In this document: positions 45,338 through 54,200 of the stretch, piece after piece
Numbering within the stretch: the stretch's first letter is position 1
Layout of the letters: every line of letters starts with the position of its first letter
DNA from: Mycobacterium sp. MS1601
Lineage (GTDB): Bacteria; Actinomycetota; Actinomycetes; Mycobacteriales; Mycobacteriaceae
Length of the DNA: 64,000 bases
Assembly (NCBI RefSeq): GCF_001984215.1
Contig: NZ_CP019420.1
Coordinates: 310,001-374,000, forward strand
Reading direction: 5' to 3'
Translations under genes and position numbers: made by a program
Notes under the pieces: generated by a model
What the model was told of the DNA's origin: nothing
The model's input: the letters and a program-made list of their open reading frames with translations, nothing else
The model's database searches: none

Positions 45338-45434
45338 TACAGATGTCTCTTTCTGGGCTGCAGACTACGTGGGCTGTTGGACCAGGCTGGCGGACGCCGT
45401 TGTCCGCCGTCTCGACCCGGTGCCGAGCTGTCGG

Positions 45435-47063
45435 TCAGGACAGCCAGGTGTCGTAGAGCCGCAGGCGCGACCCCGCCTCGAATGCGAACCCCTGCACGGA
45501 TTCACTCATCGCCCACAGGTTCACAAAATCGTGGATCGGGATGATGACACCCTCGCCGATGATGTAGTCCATCGCCTGCTTGAGGATCGCCGCACGATCG
45601 TCCTCGGTCGGGGCGACGGCCTGCGCCTGGAGCATGGCGTCAAGCTCACTGGGGGCGTTGCGGTAAGGGTTCTCGCCCGTCGAATCCAGGATGATACGCA
45701 GGATGTCCGGATCGGTGCGGGTCCAGTTGGCGTACATGGTGTCCCAGTCACCCGCGGCTTCCACCGCGTCAGACTCGGTACCGCTCATCGCGCGAATCTC
45801 GACACCGATGCCGATGTCGGCCAACTGCTGCTGCATCAGCTCGATGGTGGGGGTTTCGTTGGCATAGAACTGGATGACGTCGAAACTGACCGGCACGCCG
45901 TTCTTCTCGTACAGGCCGGTACCGCCCGCCCTGGTGTAGCCGGCGCCCTCGAGCAGCGCCTTGGCGCCGTCGGGATCGTAGGCGAGCATCTCGGACTGGT
46001 CGATGAAGCCGGTGGTGGTGTCGGCCAGCGCACCCTTGGCCGGCGGAGTCACGTCGGTGAACAGCGTATCCATCAGCTGCTGACGGTCGATTCCGATCTG
46101 CACAGCCTTGCGGACGGCCGGGTCCTGCCAGACCGCCTTCTCCCGGTTGAGGAACAGCACCATCGGGATACCGGGGTTGGCGCGTCCTTCGATCACGAAG
46201 CCGCTGGCTTCCAGGTTCGGCACATCCTGGGGCGCGGTGCCGTCGATGATGTCGAGCTCGCCCGACATGAGGCTGCCACTGCGGACGCTGGATTCGGGGA
46301 CGATGTTGAACTCGATGGAATCGAGGTAGGCATCACCGGTGTGGTTGACAACCTCCGAAGCCCAGTCATAGCCGGTGCGCTTGGTCAGCACGGTCGAGGC
46401 ATCCTGGGTGCGGCTCTCCACCACGAACGGCCCCGATCCGATCAGGCCGGTGCCGTCGCACAGCGATTCAGGTGCTGCCGAAAGGGATTCGGGGGCGAGC
46501 ATGCCCAGCGTGACGGTTGAGGTGGCGTTGAGGAACTGGGCGTTGGGTTCAGCAAAACTCACCACCACCGTCTTGGGGTCCGGAGCCTCCACCGAGCTCA
46601 TGCCGTTGAGCATGGCGGTTCCCAGCGACGACAGCGCACCCAGACCCGCGATCGACTCGAAGTTGGCCTTCACCACGCTCGCGTCGAACGTCTCGCCGTT
46701 GCTGAACGTCACACCGTCGCGCAGGGTGAAGGTGAACTCGGTGTTGGTGTCGTTCGCTTTCCATGACTCGGCCAGCCACGGCTTGAATTCCATGGTTTCC
46801 GGATCCTGGTCGATCAGCGAGTCGACGAACTGCCGACCCATCGTGATCAGGGTGCTGTTGCCGGTCTGATGGGGGTCCAGACACGACGAATCGGACGACA
46901 GACCAATGCGAAGTGTTCCGCCGGACTGCGGCGTGCCGTCACCGGAACCGCTGCCGCCGCTGTCGGTTGGGCTGGACCCACAGGCCGCCACGAACGTTGT
47001 CGCAGCGGCGGTCACGAACACGCCGGCAAGCCGGGCGCGTCGTTTCCGATGGGACGTTGTCAT
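45435..47063 (-). CDS. Dipeptide-type ABC importer substrate-binding lipoprotein
   Basis: From ATG 47063 (ribosome-binding site GAGGAGAC) the 542-residue lipoprotein has a basic signal peptide with lipobox VAAC, a Gly/Ser linker and an SBP_bac_5 domain: LDPHQTGNS, the AESWKANDTNTEFTFTLRDGVTFSNGETF entry strand (landmarks FTFTLRDGV), YDPDGAKALLEGAGY and MDYIIGEGVIIPIHDF. These bind peptides, nickel or other ligands. Substrate unknown, but the operon argues for an acylated or sulfur-containing dipeptide-like compound. Confidence 0.87.
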   Translation of the reverse strand: MTTSHRKRRARLAGVFVTAAATTFVAACGSSPTDSGGSGSGDGTPQSGGTLRIGLSSDSSCLDPHQTGNSTLITMGRQFVDSLIDQDPETMEFKPWLAESWKANDTNTEFTFTLRDGVTFSNGETFDASVVKANFESIAGLGALSSLGTAMLNGMSSVEAPDPKTVVVSFAEPNAQFLNATSTVTLGMLAPESLSAAPESLCDGTGLIGSGPFVVESRTQDASTVLTKRTGYDWASEVVNHTGDAYLDSIEFNIVPESSVRSGSLMSGELDIIDGTAPQDVPNLEASGFVIEGRANPGIPMVLFLNREKAVWQDPAVRKAVQIGIDRQQLMDTLFTDVTPPAKGALADTTTGFIDQSEMLAYDPDGAKALLEGAGYTRAGGTGLYEKNGVPVSFDVIQFYANETPTIELMQQQLADIGIGVEIRAMSGTESDAVEAAGDWDTMYANWTRTDPDILRIILDSTGENPYRNAPSELDAMLQAQAVAPTEDDRAAILKQAMDYIIGEGVIIPIHDFVNLWAMSESVQGFAFEAGSRLRLYDTWLS

Positions 47064-47182
47064 CTTGTCTCCTCGAGAAATCAGATTCGATGCACCGGTG
47101 CTCATTGGGCGGCGTGGCCGGTTGTAACGCAACGTCGAGGATGCGTCCGGTTTGATTCAGTCAGATAGAACTACATTCAGCA

Positions 47183-47209
47183 ACACTTAAACATGATTGG
47201 GACGTGCAC
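47183..47209 (+). promoter_or_regulatory. Possible operator motif upstream of the binding-protein gene
   Basis: ACACTTA followed by GATTGGG, ACG and GCAC lies in the gap between the acyl-CoA synthetase and the binding-protein gene. The same ordered elements occur at 51944-51964 upstream of the first gene of this operon, with the spacing altered by a few bases. Both precede leftward genes, so a common regulator is suggested. Confidence 0.35.
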
Positions 47210-47221
47210 GTAACCTGGCCG

Positions 47222-49309
47222 TCACGGCTGGGTCTGGGTGACCACGACGTCGACCACTCTCAAACCCTGTTCCAACACGATCACCGGGTTGAACTCGACC
47301 TCGGCAACACGTTCGTCGAGCGTCTCGGCCAGATGATCGAGGCCGGCGAGGAACTCCTCGACCGCACCTCGGTCGGCAGGCGCAGCACCGCGCACACCGG
47401 CAAGGAACTCCGCGGCACGGGAGTCCCGGAGCAACCTGGACACGTCGTAGTCAGACAGCGGAGCAAGGGCGCTGGCGGTGGATCCGATGAGCTCCACCAG
47501 GATGCCACCGAGGCCGACAGTGACCAGCACGCCGAATGCGGTGCGCCGCAACGATACCAGGAGTTCGACCCCAGCCGGGACCATCTCCTCGACGAGGTAA
47601 CCGTCGATGCGCGCCTCCGGTTCGGCCGCGGCCACCGCGGCGACCATCCGCTCGAAGGCCGCCGTCATGTCCTCTGCCGACGAGATGCCCAGCGCGACGC
47701 CGCCCGCCTCCGTCTTGTGCAGGATGTCCGGCGAGGAAACCTTCAGCGCCACCGGAAATCCGATGCGCGTGGCCGCTTCGGCGGCCGACTTCGCATCCGA
47801 GACAAGGGCGCTGCCGGGAACCGGAAGCTGGTAGGCCTGCACCAGGGCTCGTCCGGCTACCTCGGGAAGGGTCACCTGCGCAGCAGGTTTCGCCGTGTCC
47901 AGCGCCGTGCGCCGGGCGTTGGCGCGATCTCGCAAACCTTGGTAGGACAGTGCGGCGCCGGCGGCGACCATGCCCTCGCGGATACCTTGCAGGCCGGGCA
48001 CCTCACCGAGCGCACCGCGCACCAGAGGGTCGATCTCGGCGCCGACGCTGGAGAGGAAGAAGATCGGCTTGTCGGCCTGCGCCGCCACGTCAGCGACATC
48101 GCCTGCGATGCGCGCGTAATTGTGTGCGTGCGGCCGGTCCAGACCGGTGGGCGCGTCCAAACCGACTCCCACCAAACCGATCCCGGTGTCGTCGACCAAA
48201 GCGCGCAGGGCAGCCCGGTACATGTCGCCGTCGTGCACGGCGCTGCCGGTGGCGTCGAGAGGGTTGCGGGGGTTGGCGAAGTCCGGCAGCACCGTGCGCA
48301 GACGGTCGATCGTGGTGTCGGTGAGCTCCGGAAACGTGATACCGGCGTCCGTGGCGAGATCGGAGACCAGCGAGTTCTCACCGCCGGAGAGGCTCAGGAT
48401 GGCCAACCCTCCGCCGGCGGGCAACACCCCGTGTGAGAACAATTCCACCGTCTCGGTCAGCTCATCGAGGTCGCCCACCACGACCACGCCCAACGACTCT
48501 GCGAATGCCAGGAATTCACCGTAGCTGCCGACGAGTGCACCCGTGTGCGCAGCGGCGGCCTTGGCGCCGACATCGGTGCGTCCCAGCTTCAGGCACACCA
48601 CGGGCTTGCCCGCAGCAGCTGCGGCCCGCGCGCCGGCACGGAAGGACTCGACATCCCGAACAGTCTCGACCACCAGCGCGATCACCTCGACCGAGGGGTC
48701 GGAGGCAAAATGGTGCAGGTAGGCGCCGGCATCGAGAATGGCTTCGTTGCCCGCCGAGACCACGTGCGAGAAGGCGAACCGGCCGCAGGACACCATGGCG
48801 ATGCAGATCGAACCGGAGTGCGACAGCAGCGCGACCTTTCCTGCAGGCATGTCGTCCGGCAGCGTCGAGTAGTACAGCGCCGAGCCGTGGCCCGGGGAGA
48901 AGACGCCCAGGCAGTTCGGTCCGGCCAGCGCCAGGCCATGAGTACGGCACACCTCGGTCAGACGTGCCTGCAACTCGTCGCCGCCGGCCACCTCGGAAAA
49001 GCCGGATGCGTACGTCACTGCCGCCTTGACACCCAGCTTGCCGGCCTCCTCGGCCACGGTGACGACGTTCTCTCCCCCCACACAGATGATCACGGCATCA
49101 GGAATCGCCGGAAGATCGGACAACGCTGGGTAACAACGGATTCCGGAAACCTCATCCCGCTTGGGATGCACGCCCCAGATCTCGCCGGTGTAGCCGAACC
49201 GTCTGAGGTTGGCCAGCGACCCGGCCCCCACGGACCCCTTGCGGTCGGACAACCCGACGATGGCCACCGAGGCGGGTGAGAAGAGCGCGGAGATGTTGTC
49301 GGCGCTCAC
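47222..49309 (-). CDS. NDP-forming acyl-CoA synthetase (single-chain)
   Basis: The 695-residue protein has the succinate-thiokinase-like order CoA-binding domain (FSPASVAIVGLSDRKG, GVHPKR), two ligase domains (YASGFSE, GPNCLGVFSPG with the catalytic-loop His in LLSHSGS; AAAHTGALVGS) and an ATP-grasp domain (PVALKVSSPDILHKTEAGGVALGI region, key piece SPDILHKTEAGG). Such enzymes form an acyl-CoA from acid, CoA and ATP or the reverse. It probably activates the acid released by the M20 hydrolase (inference). It overlaps the thioesterase gene by 4 bases. Confidence 0.85.
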   Translation of the reverse strand: MSADNISALFSPASVAIVGLSDRKGSVGAGSLANLRRFGYTGEIWGVHPKRDEVSGIRCYPALSDLPAIPDAVIICVGGENVVTVAEEAGKLGVKAAVTYASGFSEVAGGDELQARLTEVCRTHGLALAGPNCLGVFSPGHGSALYYSTLPDDMPAGKVALLSHSGSICIAMVSCGRFAFSHVVSAGNEAILDAGAYLHHFASDPSVEVIALVVETVRDVESFRAGARAAAAAGKPVVCLKLGRTDVGAKAAAAHTGALVGSYGEFLAFAESLGVVVVGDLDELTETVELFSHGVLPAGGGLAILSLSGGENSLVSDLATDAGITFPELTDTTIDRLRTVLPDFANPRNPLDATGSAVHDGDMYRAALRALVDDTGIGLVGVGLDAPTGLDRPHAHNYARIAGDVADVAAQADKPIFFLSSVGAEIDPLVRGALGEVPGLQGIREGMVAAGAALSYQGLRDRANARRTALDTAKPAAQVTLPEVAGRALVQAYQLPVPGSALVSDAKSAAEAATRIGFPVALKVSSPDILHKTEAGGVALGISSAEDMTAAFERMVAAVAAAEPEARIDGYLVEEMVPAGVELLVSLRRTAFGVLVTVGLGGILVELIGSTASALAPLSDYDVSRLLRDSRAAEFLAGVRGAAPADRGAVEEFLAGLDHLAETLDERVAEVEFNPVIVLEQGLRVVDVVVTQTQP

Positions 49310-49695
49310 TGCTGATCCTTCTTCGCAAGGCGGGCCACGAAAGGGTCGAGTTCGATGACAAACCGCTCGTGTGTGCCACGTCCGATCACTTCGACGTCGT
49401 CGCGCGCTTCGACGTCGAAGCTGACCCGGCGACGGTCCACCCCGGTGACAGTGGCGGTGGCGGTGACGGTCATGCCCAGCGGCGTCGCGGCGAGGTGTAC
49501 TACGTCCACGGTGCTGCCGACCGTCTCCTGCGCTGAGGTGATGAAGGGTGCCAGCGCCACCATGGCTGCCTCCTCCATCAGCAGGACCATGTTGGGGGTC
49601 GAGAAGACCTCAACCGGTCCGCGCACGATGGTGCGGGTGCTGTCGACGGTCCACGACTTGGATCCGGTCGCGCCTATGGGTATGGGGCCTGACAT
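49306..49695 (-). CDS. FlK-like hot-dog thioesterase
   Basis: The 129-residue protein aligns with fluoroacetyl-CoA thioesterase FlK: the catalytic triad Thr33 (in FSTPNMV), Glu41 and His67 keeps the exact spacing of FlK Thr42, Glu50 and His76. The C-terminal strand RGTHERFVI is also family-like. FlK hydrolyses fluoroacetyl-CoA, but other members act on different acyl-CoAs; here the partner synthetase, overlapping by 4 bases, suggests acyl-CoA proofreading or recycling. Confidence 0.78.
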   Translation of the reverse strand: MSGPIPIGATGSKSWTVDSTRTIVRGPVEVFSTPNMVLLMEEAAMVALAPFITSAQETVGSTVDVVHLAATPLGMTVTATATVTGVDRRRVSFDVEARDDVEVIGRGTHERFVIELDPFVARLAKKDQQ

Positions 49696-49704
49696 GAGTT
49701 CCTC

Positions 49705-50952
49705 TCAATTGGTGATGGTGGGGCGGGCAGCCAGTGCGGAAAGTCGCCGCACCGCCCAGGTGGAAAAGAATTCGACGCCGGTGGGCATGACCGAGCTGTC
49801 GAGGATCACGTGTGACGAGTGCAGGGAGTCGACGTGGCGCCAGGCGCCCGGAGGCGATCCGCCGAGACGGTACATCGCGCCCGGAACCTGTTGCAGCACA
49901 CGGGAAAAATCTTCGGACCCGGTGCTGGGCTGCGGCAGGTGGTGATAACCGTCGTCGCCCAGCATGTCGCGGGCCACCTGTGCCCCGAAGTCCACCTCGG
50001 CGGCATCGTTGACCGTGGGCGGGTAGAGCACTTCGTAGTCGATGTCGACGCCGACTCCGTGAGCATCGGCGATGCCGCGGCAGACCCGGTGGCACAGCGC
50101 TTCGACCTGATCACGCACCGCAGGCTCGACCGCGCGCACGGTGGCCTGGAACCAGGCGTCGTCGCTGATGATGTTCCGGCGGGTGCCGGCGTGGAACTGT
50201 CCCACCGTGATGACGGCCGTCTCGCCGGCGTCGATGGTGCGCGTCATCGCGGTCTGCAGCGCCAGCACCATCTCCGCAGCCGGCGGAATCGGGTCGAGAG
50301 CCGCGCTGGGACGCGACCCGTGTCCACCACGTCCCCGCACGGTCACCGTCAGGCTGTCGGCCGCCGCGTTCAGTGTCCCTGGGCGGCCGGCCAGTGCGCC
50401 CGGGGCGACCTCGTTGACCGACATGTGCAGTGCCACTGCGGCGTCCGGACATCTGCCGCCGATCTGCAGCAAGCCCTCCTCCAGCATGACACCCGCCCCG
50501 TTGCTGCCCTCTTCGCCGGGCTGGAACATGAACAGCACGTCACCGTCGAGTTCGTGCCGATGTGCGGCCAGAACTCGTGCCGCCCCCACCAGCATCGTGG
50601 TGTGCATGTCGTGCCCGCAGGCGTGCATCACCCCGTCGATCTCGGAGGCATAGTCCAGCCCGGTTGCCTCGGTGAGGGTGAGCGCGTCCATGTCGCCGCG
50701 CAGCAGGACCAGCGGCACGTCGGCGCCTCGATCCAGCGACGGCTTGGTCGACCGCAGGACGGCGACCACCGACGTGCACCGACGGCCGACAGTGATCTCC
50801 ATCCCCAGGCCGTCCAACTGCTGCAGCACGGCCGCCTGAGTCAGCGGCAGGTCGAGCCCGAGTTCGGGATGGCGGTGCAGACGATGACGCAAAGCGGTCA
50901 GTTCGCCACGCAGACAACGTGCTTCCTCGGCAAATGTCGATGCACTTGTCAT
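49705..50952 (-). CDS. M20-family amidohydrolase (aminoacylase/hippurate hydrolase type)
   Basis: The 415-residue enzyme has M20D metal-site motifs: RGDMDALTL, ACGHDMHTT, FQPGEEGSNGA with the catalytic Glu, VALHM and the lid domain RGRGGHGSRPSAALDPI, ending in STGSEDFS. Two metals are bound by Cys/His/Glu/His. Members hydrolyse N-acyl amino acids (hippurate, N-acylglutamine) or similar amides. In this operon it should act on the imported conjugate. Confidence 0.88.
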   Translation of the reverse strand: MTSASTFAEEARCLRGELTALRHRLHRHPELGLDLPLTQAAVLQQLDGLGMEITVGRRCTSVVAVLRSTKPSLDRGADVPLVLLRGDMDALTLTEATGLDYASEIDGVMHACGHDMHTTMLVGAARVLAAHRHELDGDVLFMFQPGEEGSNGAGVMLEEGLLQIGGRCPDAAVALHMSVNEVAPGALAGRPGTLNAAADSLTVTVRGRGGHGSRPSAALDPIPPAAEMVLALQTAMTRTIDAGETAVITVGQFHAGTRRNIISDDAWFQATVRAVEPAVRDQVEALCHRVCRGIADAHGVGVDIDYEVLYPPTVNDAAEVDFGAQVARDMLGDDGYHHLPQPSTGSEDFSRVLQQVPGAMYRLGGSPPGAWRHVDSLHSSHVILDSSVMPTGVEFFSTWAVRRLSALAARPTITN

Positions 50953-50968
50953 GGTCAGGCGTGTCCAA

Positions 50969-51928
50969 TCAGCGAGCGGCGAGTGAACGGACGTTGACCC
51001 GCGGGTCGATCACCGAGTACACGAGATCGACGATCAGGCTGGTCACGACGAACAGGACTGCGGAGAGCACGACCACGCCGAGCACCACCGGGATGTCCTG
51101 GCGATTCACCGCAGAGACGGTCAGCCGTCCCAGACCCGTTCTACTGAACACGGTTTCGGTCACCACAGCGCTGGCCACCAGCTGGCCGACCAGGAGTCCC
51201 ATCATGGTCAGCGGCGGAATTGCCGCATTGCGGATCGCGTGGTGCAGCAGTACCCGCATTCGCGAGGCGCCTTTGGCCCGCGCCGTCACGACGTAGGGTT
51301 CCGCCATGGCGGTCCGCAGGCTGCGCGCCAAGACCTGCGCGATGGCCGCGCCCACCGGAAGAGACAGTGTCACAACGGGCATCACCAGGCTTGCCCAACC
51401 CTTGTTGCCCATCGGTGGGAACCAACCCAGCTGGAACGAGAACACCTGGATCAGGAGCAGACCCAGCCAGAATGCGGGCACCGAGGCACCGACAGCCGGA
51501 AGCGACAGCAGGAGCTGGCGCAGCCAGCCCATCCGGGTGTACGTGCTCAGCACCGCCAGCACCGTCCCCCACAACACCGCGAAGATCAGCGCAAGTGCAG
51601 CCAGGGTCAAAGTGCTGGGCAGTACGGAGGCGATCTCCTGGACCACAGGCCGGCGGGTCTGCAGCGAGGTGCCGAAATCGCCGTGAAGCGCGTTGCCCAA
51701 CGCACTGAAGTACTGCACTATCAGCGGGCGGTCGAACCCGAACTGGGCATTGATCGCCGCGATCTGCTCCGGAGACACCGTGGCCGCGACGTTCCCGGCT
51801 CCGCCAGAGTTCAGCACCAGCCTGACGGGATCAGACGGCATGGCGAACAAGATCAAGAAGGCGAGGGTGAATGCCGCCCAGAGCACGAGTGCAGCTTGGG
51901 CGAGCCGACGGACCAGGTACCAGAACAC
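50969..51928 (-). CDS. Dipeptide-type ABC importer permease (DppB-like)
   Basis: The 319-residue permease has an OppB/DppB N-terminus (FWYLVRRLAQAALVLWAAFTLAFLI), about six helices and the EAA loop region with YVVTARAKGASRMRVLLHHAIRNA (landmark ARAKGAS). It is the first gene of the leftward operon; its partner DppC-like gene lies 5.6 kb downstream beyond three catabolic genes, an unusual split of one importer. It presumably pairs with the permease at 44435. Confidence 0.88.
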   Translation of the reverse strand: MFWYLVRRLAQAALVLWAAFTLAFLILFAMPSDPVRLVLNSGGAGNVAATVSPEQIAAINAQFGFDRPLIVQYFSALGNALHGDFGTSLQTRRPVVQEIASVLPSTLTLAALALIFAVLWGTVLAVLSTYTRMGWLRQLLLSLPAVGASVPAFWLGLLLIQVFSFQLGWFPPMGNKGWASLVMPVVTLSLPVGAAIAQVLARSLRTAMAEPYVVTARAKGASRMRVLLHHAIRNAAIPPLTMMGLLVGQLVASAVVTETVFSRTGLGRLTVSAVNRQDIPVVLGVVVLSAVLFVVTSLIVDLVYSVIDPRVNVRSLAAR

Positions 51929-52565
51929 ACCCCGACTTTAATCACACTTAGATTGGGGACGCACATTTTAAGTGCAAATGAAATCTGGTCTTAACTTAAG
52001 GTCCTCAGACCCTTGACCGGGGCGGTTTCAGAGTCTTCGCAGCTCGCTCAGTATCCGAGACACACCGTCGGGGAGCCAGCGGAGGCCCGGCAGGGTGAGC
52101 GACACCACTTTGACCCCGCAGACTCACGTCGGCTCCCGCTGCAGCACGGACGCGGAAATTTCAGTGCCAGTACTCGCCCGCAACAGGCAGACGCATCACC
52201 ACACGGTATGCGAGGCAGCCCGGCCGTCGCTGGCGAATCGACGCCGATGGCGGGCGTCGAAGCTGGCCGCATCACCGGCCCGCCCCCCTCTCCGGATGCC
52301 CCAGCCCGAGCGAGCGTCCCAGCGTCCGAACCGATTACGAGCATCCCGCCCGTCGCCACCATTTCGCGCCGCGGCACCGGATCGACGAGGGCCGCGGTGG
52401 GAACATCGACTACCGACGTGTTGCGGCGTCCGAATGACCGAGTTACAGTGACATTGAAATCCTGGTTTGAGGCCATCCACCGACGCATGGCTGGCGAGCC
52501 CTGCTGGTTACGTCACAGCGACGACGATCCAGCCCCACATTTCTTGAATTTCCTTAGGAGTCTTG
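51929..52565. other. Divergent intergenic region of two catabolic operons
   Basis: About 630 bases without a supported gene. They hold the operator-like motif at 51944-51964, a small CTTAA-C-TTAAG palindrome near 52000 and inverted CACTTA/TAAGTG elements. Two long open frames on opposite strands near 52013-52573 are not gene-like (no starts with ribosome-binding sites, low-complexity translations). The promoter and ribosome-binding site of the monooxygenase gene (TAGGAG at 52554) lie at the right end. Confidence 0.45.
51944..51964 (+). promoter_or_regulatory. Possible operator motif upstream of the leftward operon
   Basis: ACACTTA-GATTGGGG-ACG-CAC recurs from the gap at 47183 upstream of the binding-protein gene. 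It sits 16-36 bases before the DppB-like gene start, a natural repressor position. Confidence 0.4.
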
Positions 52566-53774
52566 GTGTCTGAAGGCAAGATCGTCATTGTCGGTGCGGG
52601 TATTGGTGGGTTGGTGCTTACCCTGGCCTTGCAGCGCGTTGGGATCGAGGTGGAGGTTTACGAGGCGGCTGAGTCTCTTGATGAGGTGGGTGCGGGGGTG
52701 GCGTTGTGGTCGAACGCGACTCGGTTGTTGCATGGTTTGGGTTTGGAGGAGGAGTTGGCTGAGTTCGGTTCTGAGCCGACTCAGTTGATCATCCGTGACG
52801 GTGTCGATGGCACCGACATCATTCGGCATGAACTGACGGAGAACAACTGGTACCGCAACGAGTTTGGTGCTCCTTACTACGGGATCCACCGCAGGAGTTT
52901 TCAGAAGATCCTCGCCGATCGGGTGAAGCCTGGGACGATCAATCTGGGGCACCGGTTGGTCGGTATCGAGCGTGTCGATGCCGGTGTCACCCGCTTGCGG
53001 TGGGCCAACGGCAGCAGCACCGATGCCGGCCTGGTGGTGGGCGCTGACGGTATCCGTTCGGTGGTGCGGTCCTGGATGTACGACGGCTTGGACTACACGA
53101 TGTTCTCCAAGACCAGTGGGTTCCGTGGTGTGGTGCCGCTGGCTGATCTTAAGGAGTTGCCTGATCCGACGGCCACTCAGTTCTGGGTCGGCGACGGAAA
53201 GCACTTTCTGCACTTCCCGATCGGCCCCGACTACACCCACGCCACCTTCCTGGCCGTCGTGGAGGACCCGAAGATCTGGACCAACCCCTCTGGTTCCCGG
53301 GTCAGCTGTACCCCGCAGGATGCGGTGGCACCGTTCTTGGATTGGCACCCGGCGATCGCTGAGATGATCAACGCCGCTGCGCCCGACGAGCGGTGGGGGC
53401 TGTTTGGTGTCGGCCCCATGCCGACCTGGGTGAAGGACAACGTGGTGCTGCTGGGCGACGCCGCTCATGGCCTGCTGCCGCACCACGGCCAGGGCGCCAA
53501 CCAGTGTGTGGAGGACGCGATCATCCTGGCTGATCTGCTGGCCGAGCCCAGTGAGGCCAGCCAGGCGCAGCGTTTGCAGCGGTACTGCGATCTGCGGATG
53601 GATCGTGCGCAGCGAGTGCAGAAAATTTCGTGGGTCAGCAACCGGTTGTTCCACCTGCCTGCCGGCCCCGAGATCCCGGTCCGCGACGCGACGTTCAAGA
53701 ACCTCTACAACAACGTCCGTTGGATCCACGAGTACGACGCCAGCACCGCAGTCGCGCTGCCCACCACCGTCTGA
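52566..53774 (+). CDS. FAD-dependent monooxygenase (salicylate/6-hydroxynicotinate hydroxylase-like)
   Basis: From GTG 52566 (TAGGAG upstream) the 402-residue group A flavoprotein monooxygenase has the Rossmann motif VGAGIGGLV, the DG motif in GLVVGADGIRS and the GD motif in LLGDAAHGLLPHHGQGANQCVEDA (landmark LLGDAAHG). It hydroxylates an aromatic or heteroaromatic ring with NAD(P)H and O2. It is the first gene of a five-gene operon. The first ~200 bases use G/T-ending codons far more than the rest of the gene. Confidence 0.85.
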   Translation: MSEGKIVIVGAGIGGLVLTLALQRVGIEVEVYEAAESLDEVGAGVALWSNATRLLHGLGLEEELAEFGSEPTQLIIRDGVDGTDIIRHELTENNWYRNEFGAPYYGIHRRSFQKILADRVKPGTINLGHRLVGIERVDAGVTRLRWANGSSTDAGLVVGADGIRSVVRSWMYDGLDYTMFSKTSGFRGVVPLADLKELPDPTATQFWVGDGKHFLHFPIGPDYTHATFLAVVEDPKIWTNPSGSRVSCTPQDAVAPFLDWHPAIAEMINAAAPDERWGLFGVGPMPTWVKDNVVLLGDAAHGLLPHHGQGANQCVEDAIILADLLAEPSEASQAQRLQRYCDLRMDRAQRVQKISWVSNRLFHLPAGPEIPVRDATFKNLYNNVRWIHEYDASTAVALPTTV

Positions 53775-53813
53775 CCCCCTTATCCCGTTACCAGCCCGAC
53801 GAGGAGCACTGCC

Positions 53814-54200
53814 ATGATCAACTACATTCCCAGCATCGAGGGCATCGGGTCCTTCGGCGACTACTCGCCGGTGTCGATTGCCGACGGCCTGGTTGCGGTG
53901 GCCGGCCAGTTCGGCACCGACGACCTGGACCCCGCAGGACAGGTTCGTGGTGCGTTCGCGAACGTGGGCAAGGCCCTGGCCGCGGCCGGGTTGGGATTCG
54001 ACGATGTGGTGAAGTTCACCACCTTTGTGGTGGGTCGGGAGACCATCCCGGTGTTCATGGAGGTCCGCAAGGAGGTCTTCGCCGAGATCTATCCGTCCGG
54101 CGTGTACCCACCGAACACGCTGTTGGTGGTAGCGGGGCTGGTGCACGAGGAGTTCGTGGTCGAGATCGAGGCACTGGCGCAACCCAAGACCGGTGCCTGA
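53814..54200 (+). CDS. RidA/YjgF-family protein
   Basis: The 128-residue RidA fold has FANVGKALAAAGLGFDDVVKFTTFV and YPPNTLLVVAGLV; the Arg of the canonical RidA active site appears shifted, so it may be a deaminase of the 2-aminomuconate/AmnD type or a lyase-like member. In this catabolic operon it is expected to act on an enamine/imine intermediate following ring cleavage (inference). Its stop overlaps the next gene start. Confidence 0.8.
   Translation: MINYIPSIEGIGSFGDYSPVSIADGLVAVAGQFGTDDLDPAGQVRGAFANVGKALAAAGLGFDDVVKFTTFVVGRETIPVFMEVRKEVFAEIYPSGVYPPNTLLVVAGLVHEEFVVEIEALAQPKTGA

Noticed and set aside
49306..49695. Fluoroacetate-resistance function for the FlK-like protein.
   Set aside because: The triad spacing supports the fold and catalysis, but nothing nearby concerns fluorinated compounds; the operon suggests another acyl-CoA substrate.
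52013..52573. A 186-codon rightward and a 146-codon leftward frame in the divergent region at 52 kb.
   Set aside because: No ribosome-binding site, low-complexity composition and no domain; both overlap likely promoter DNA.
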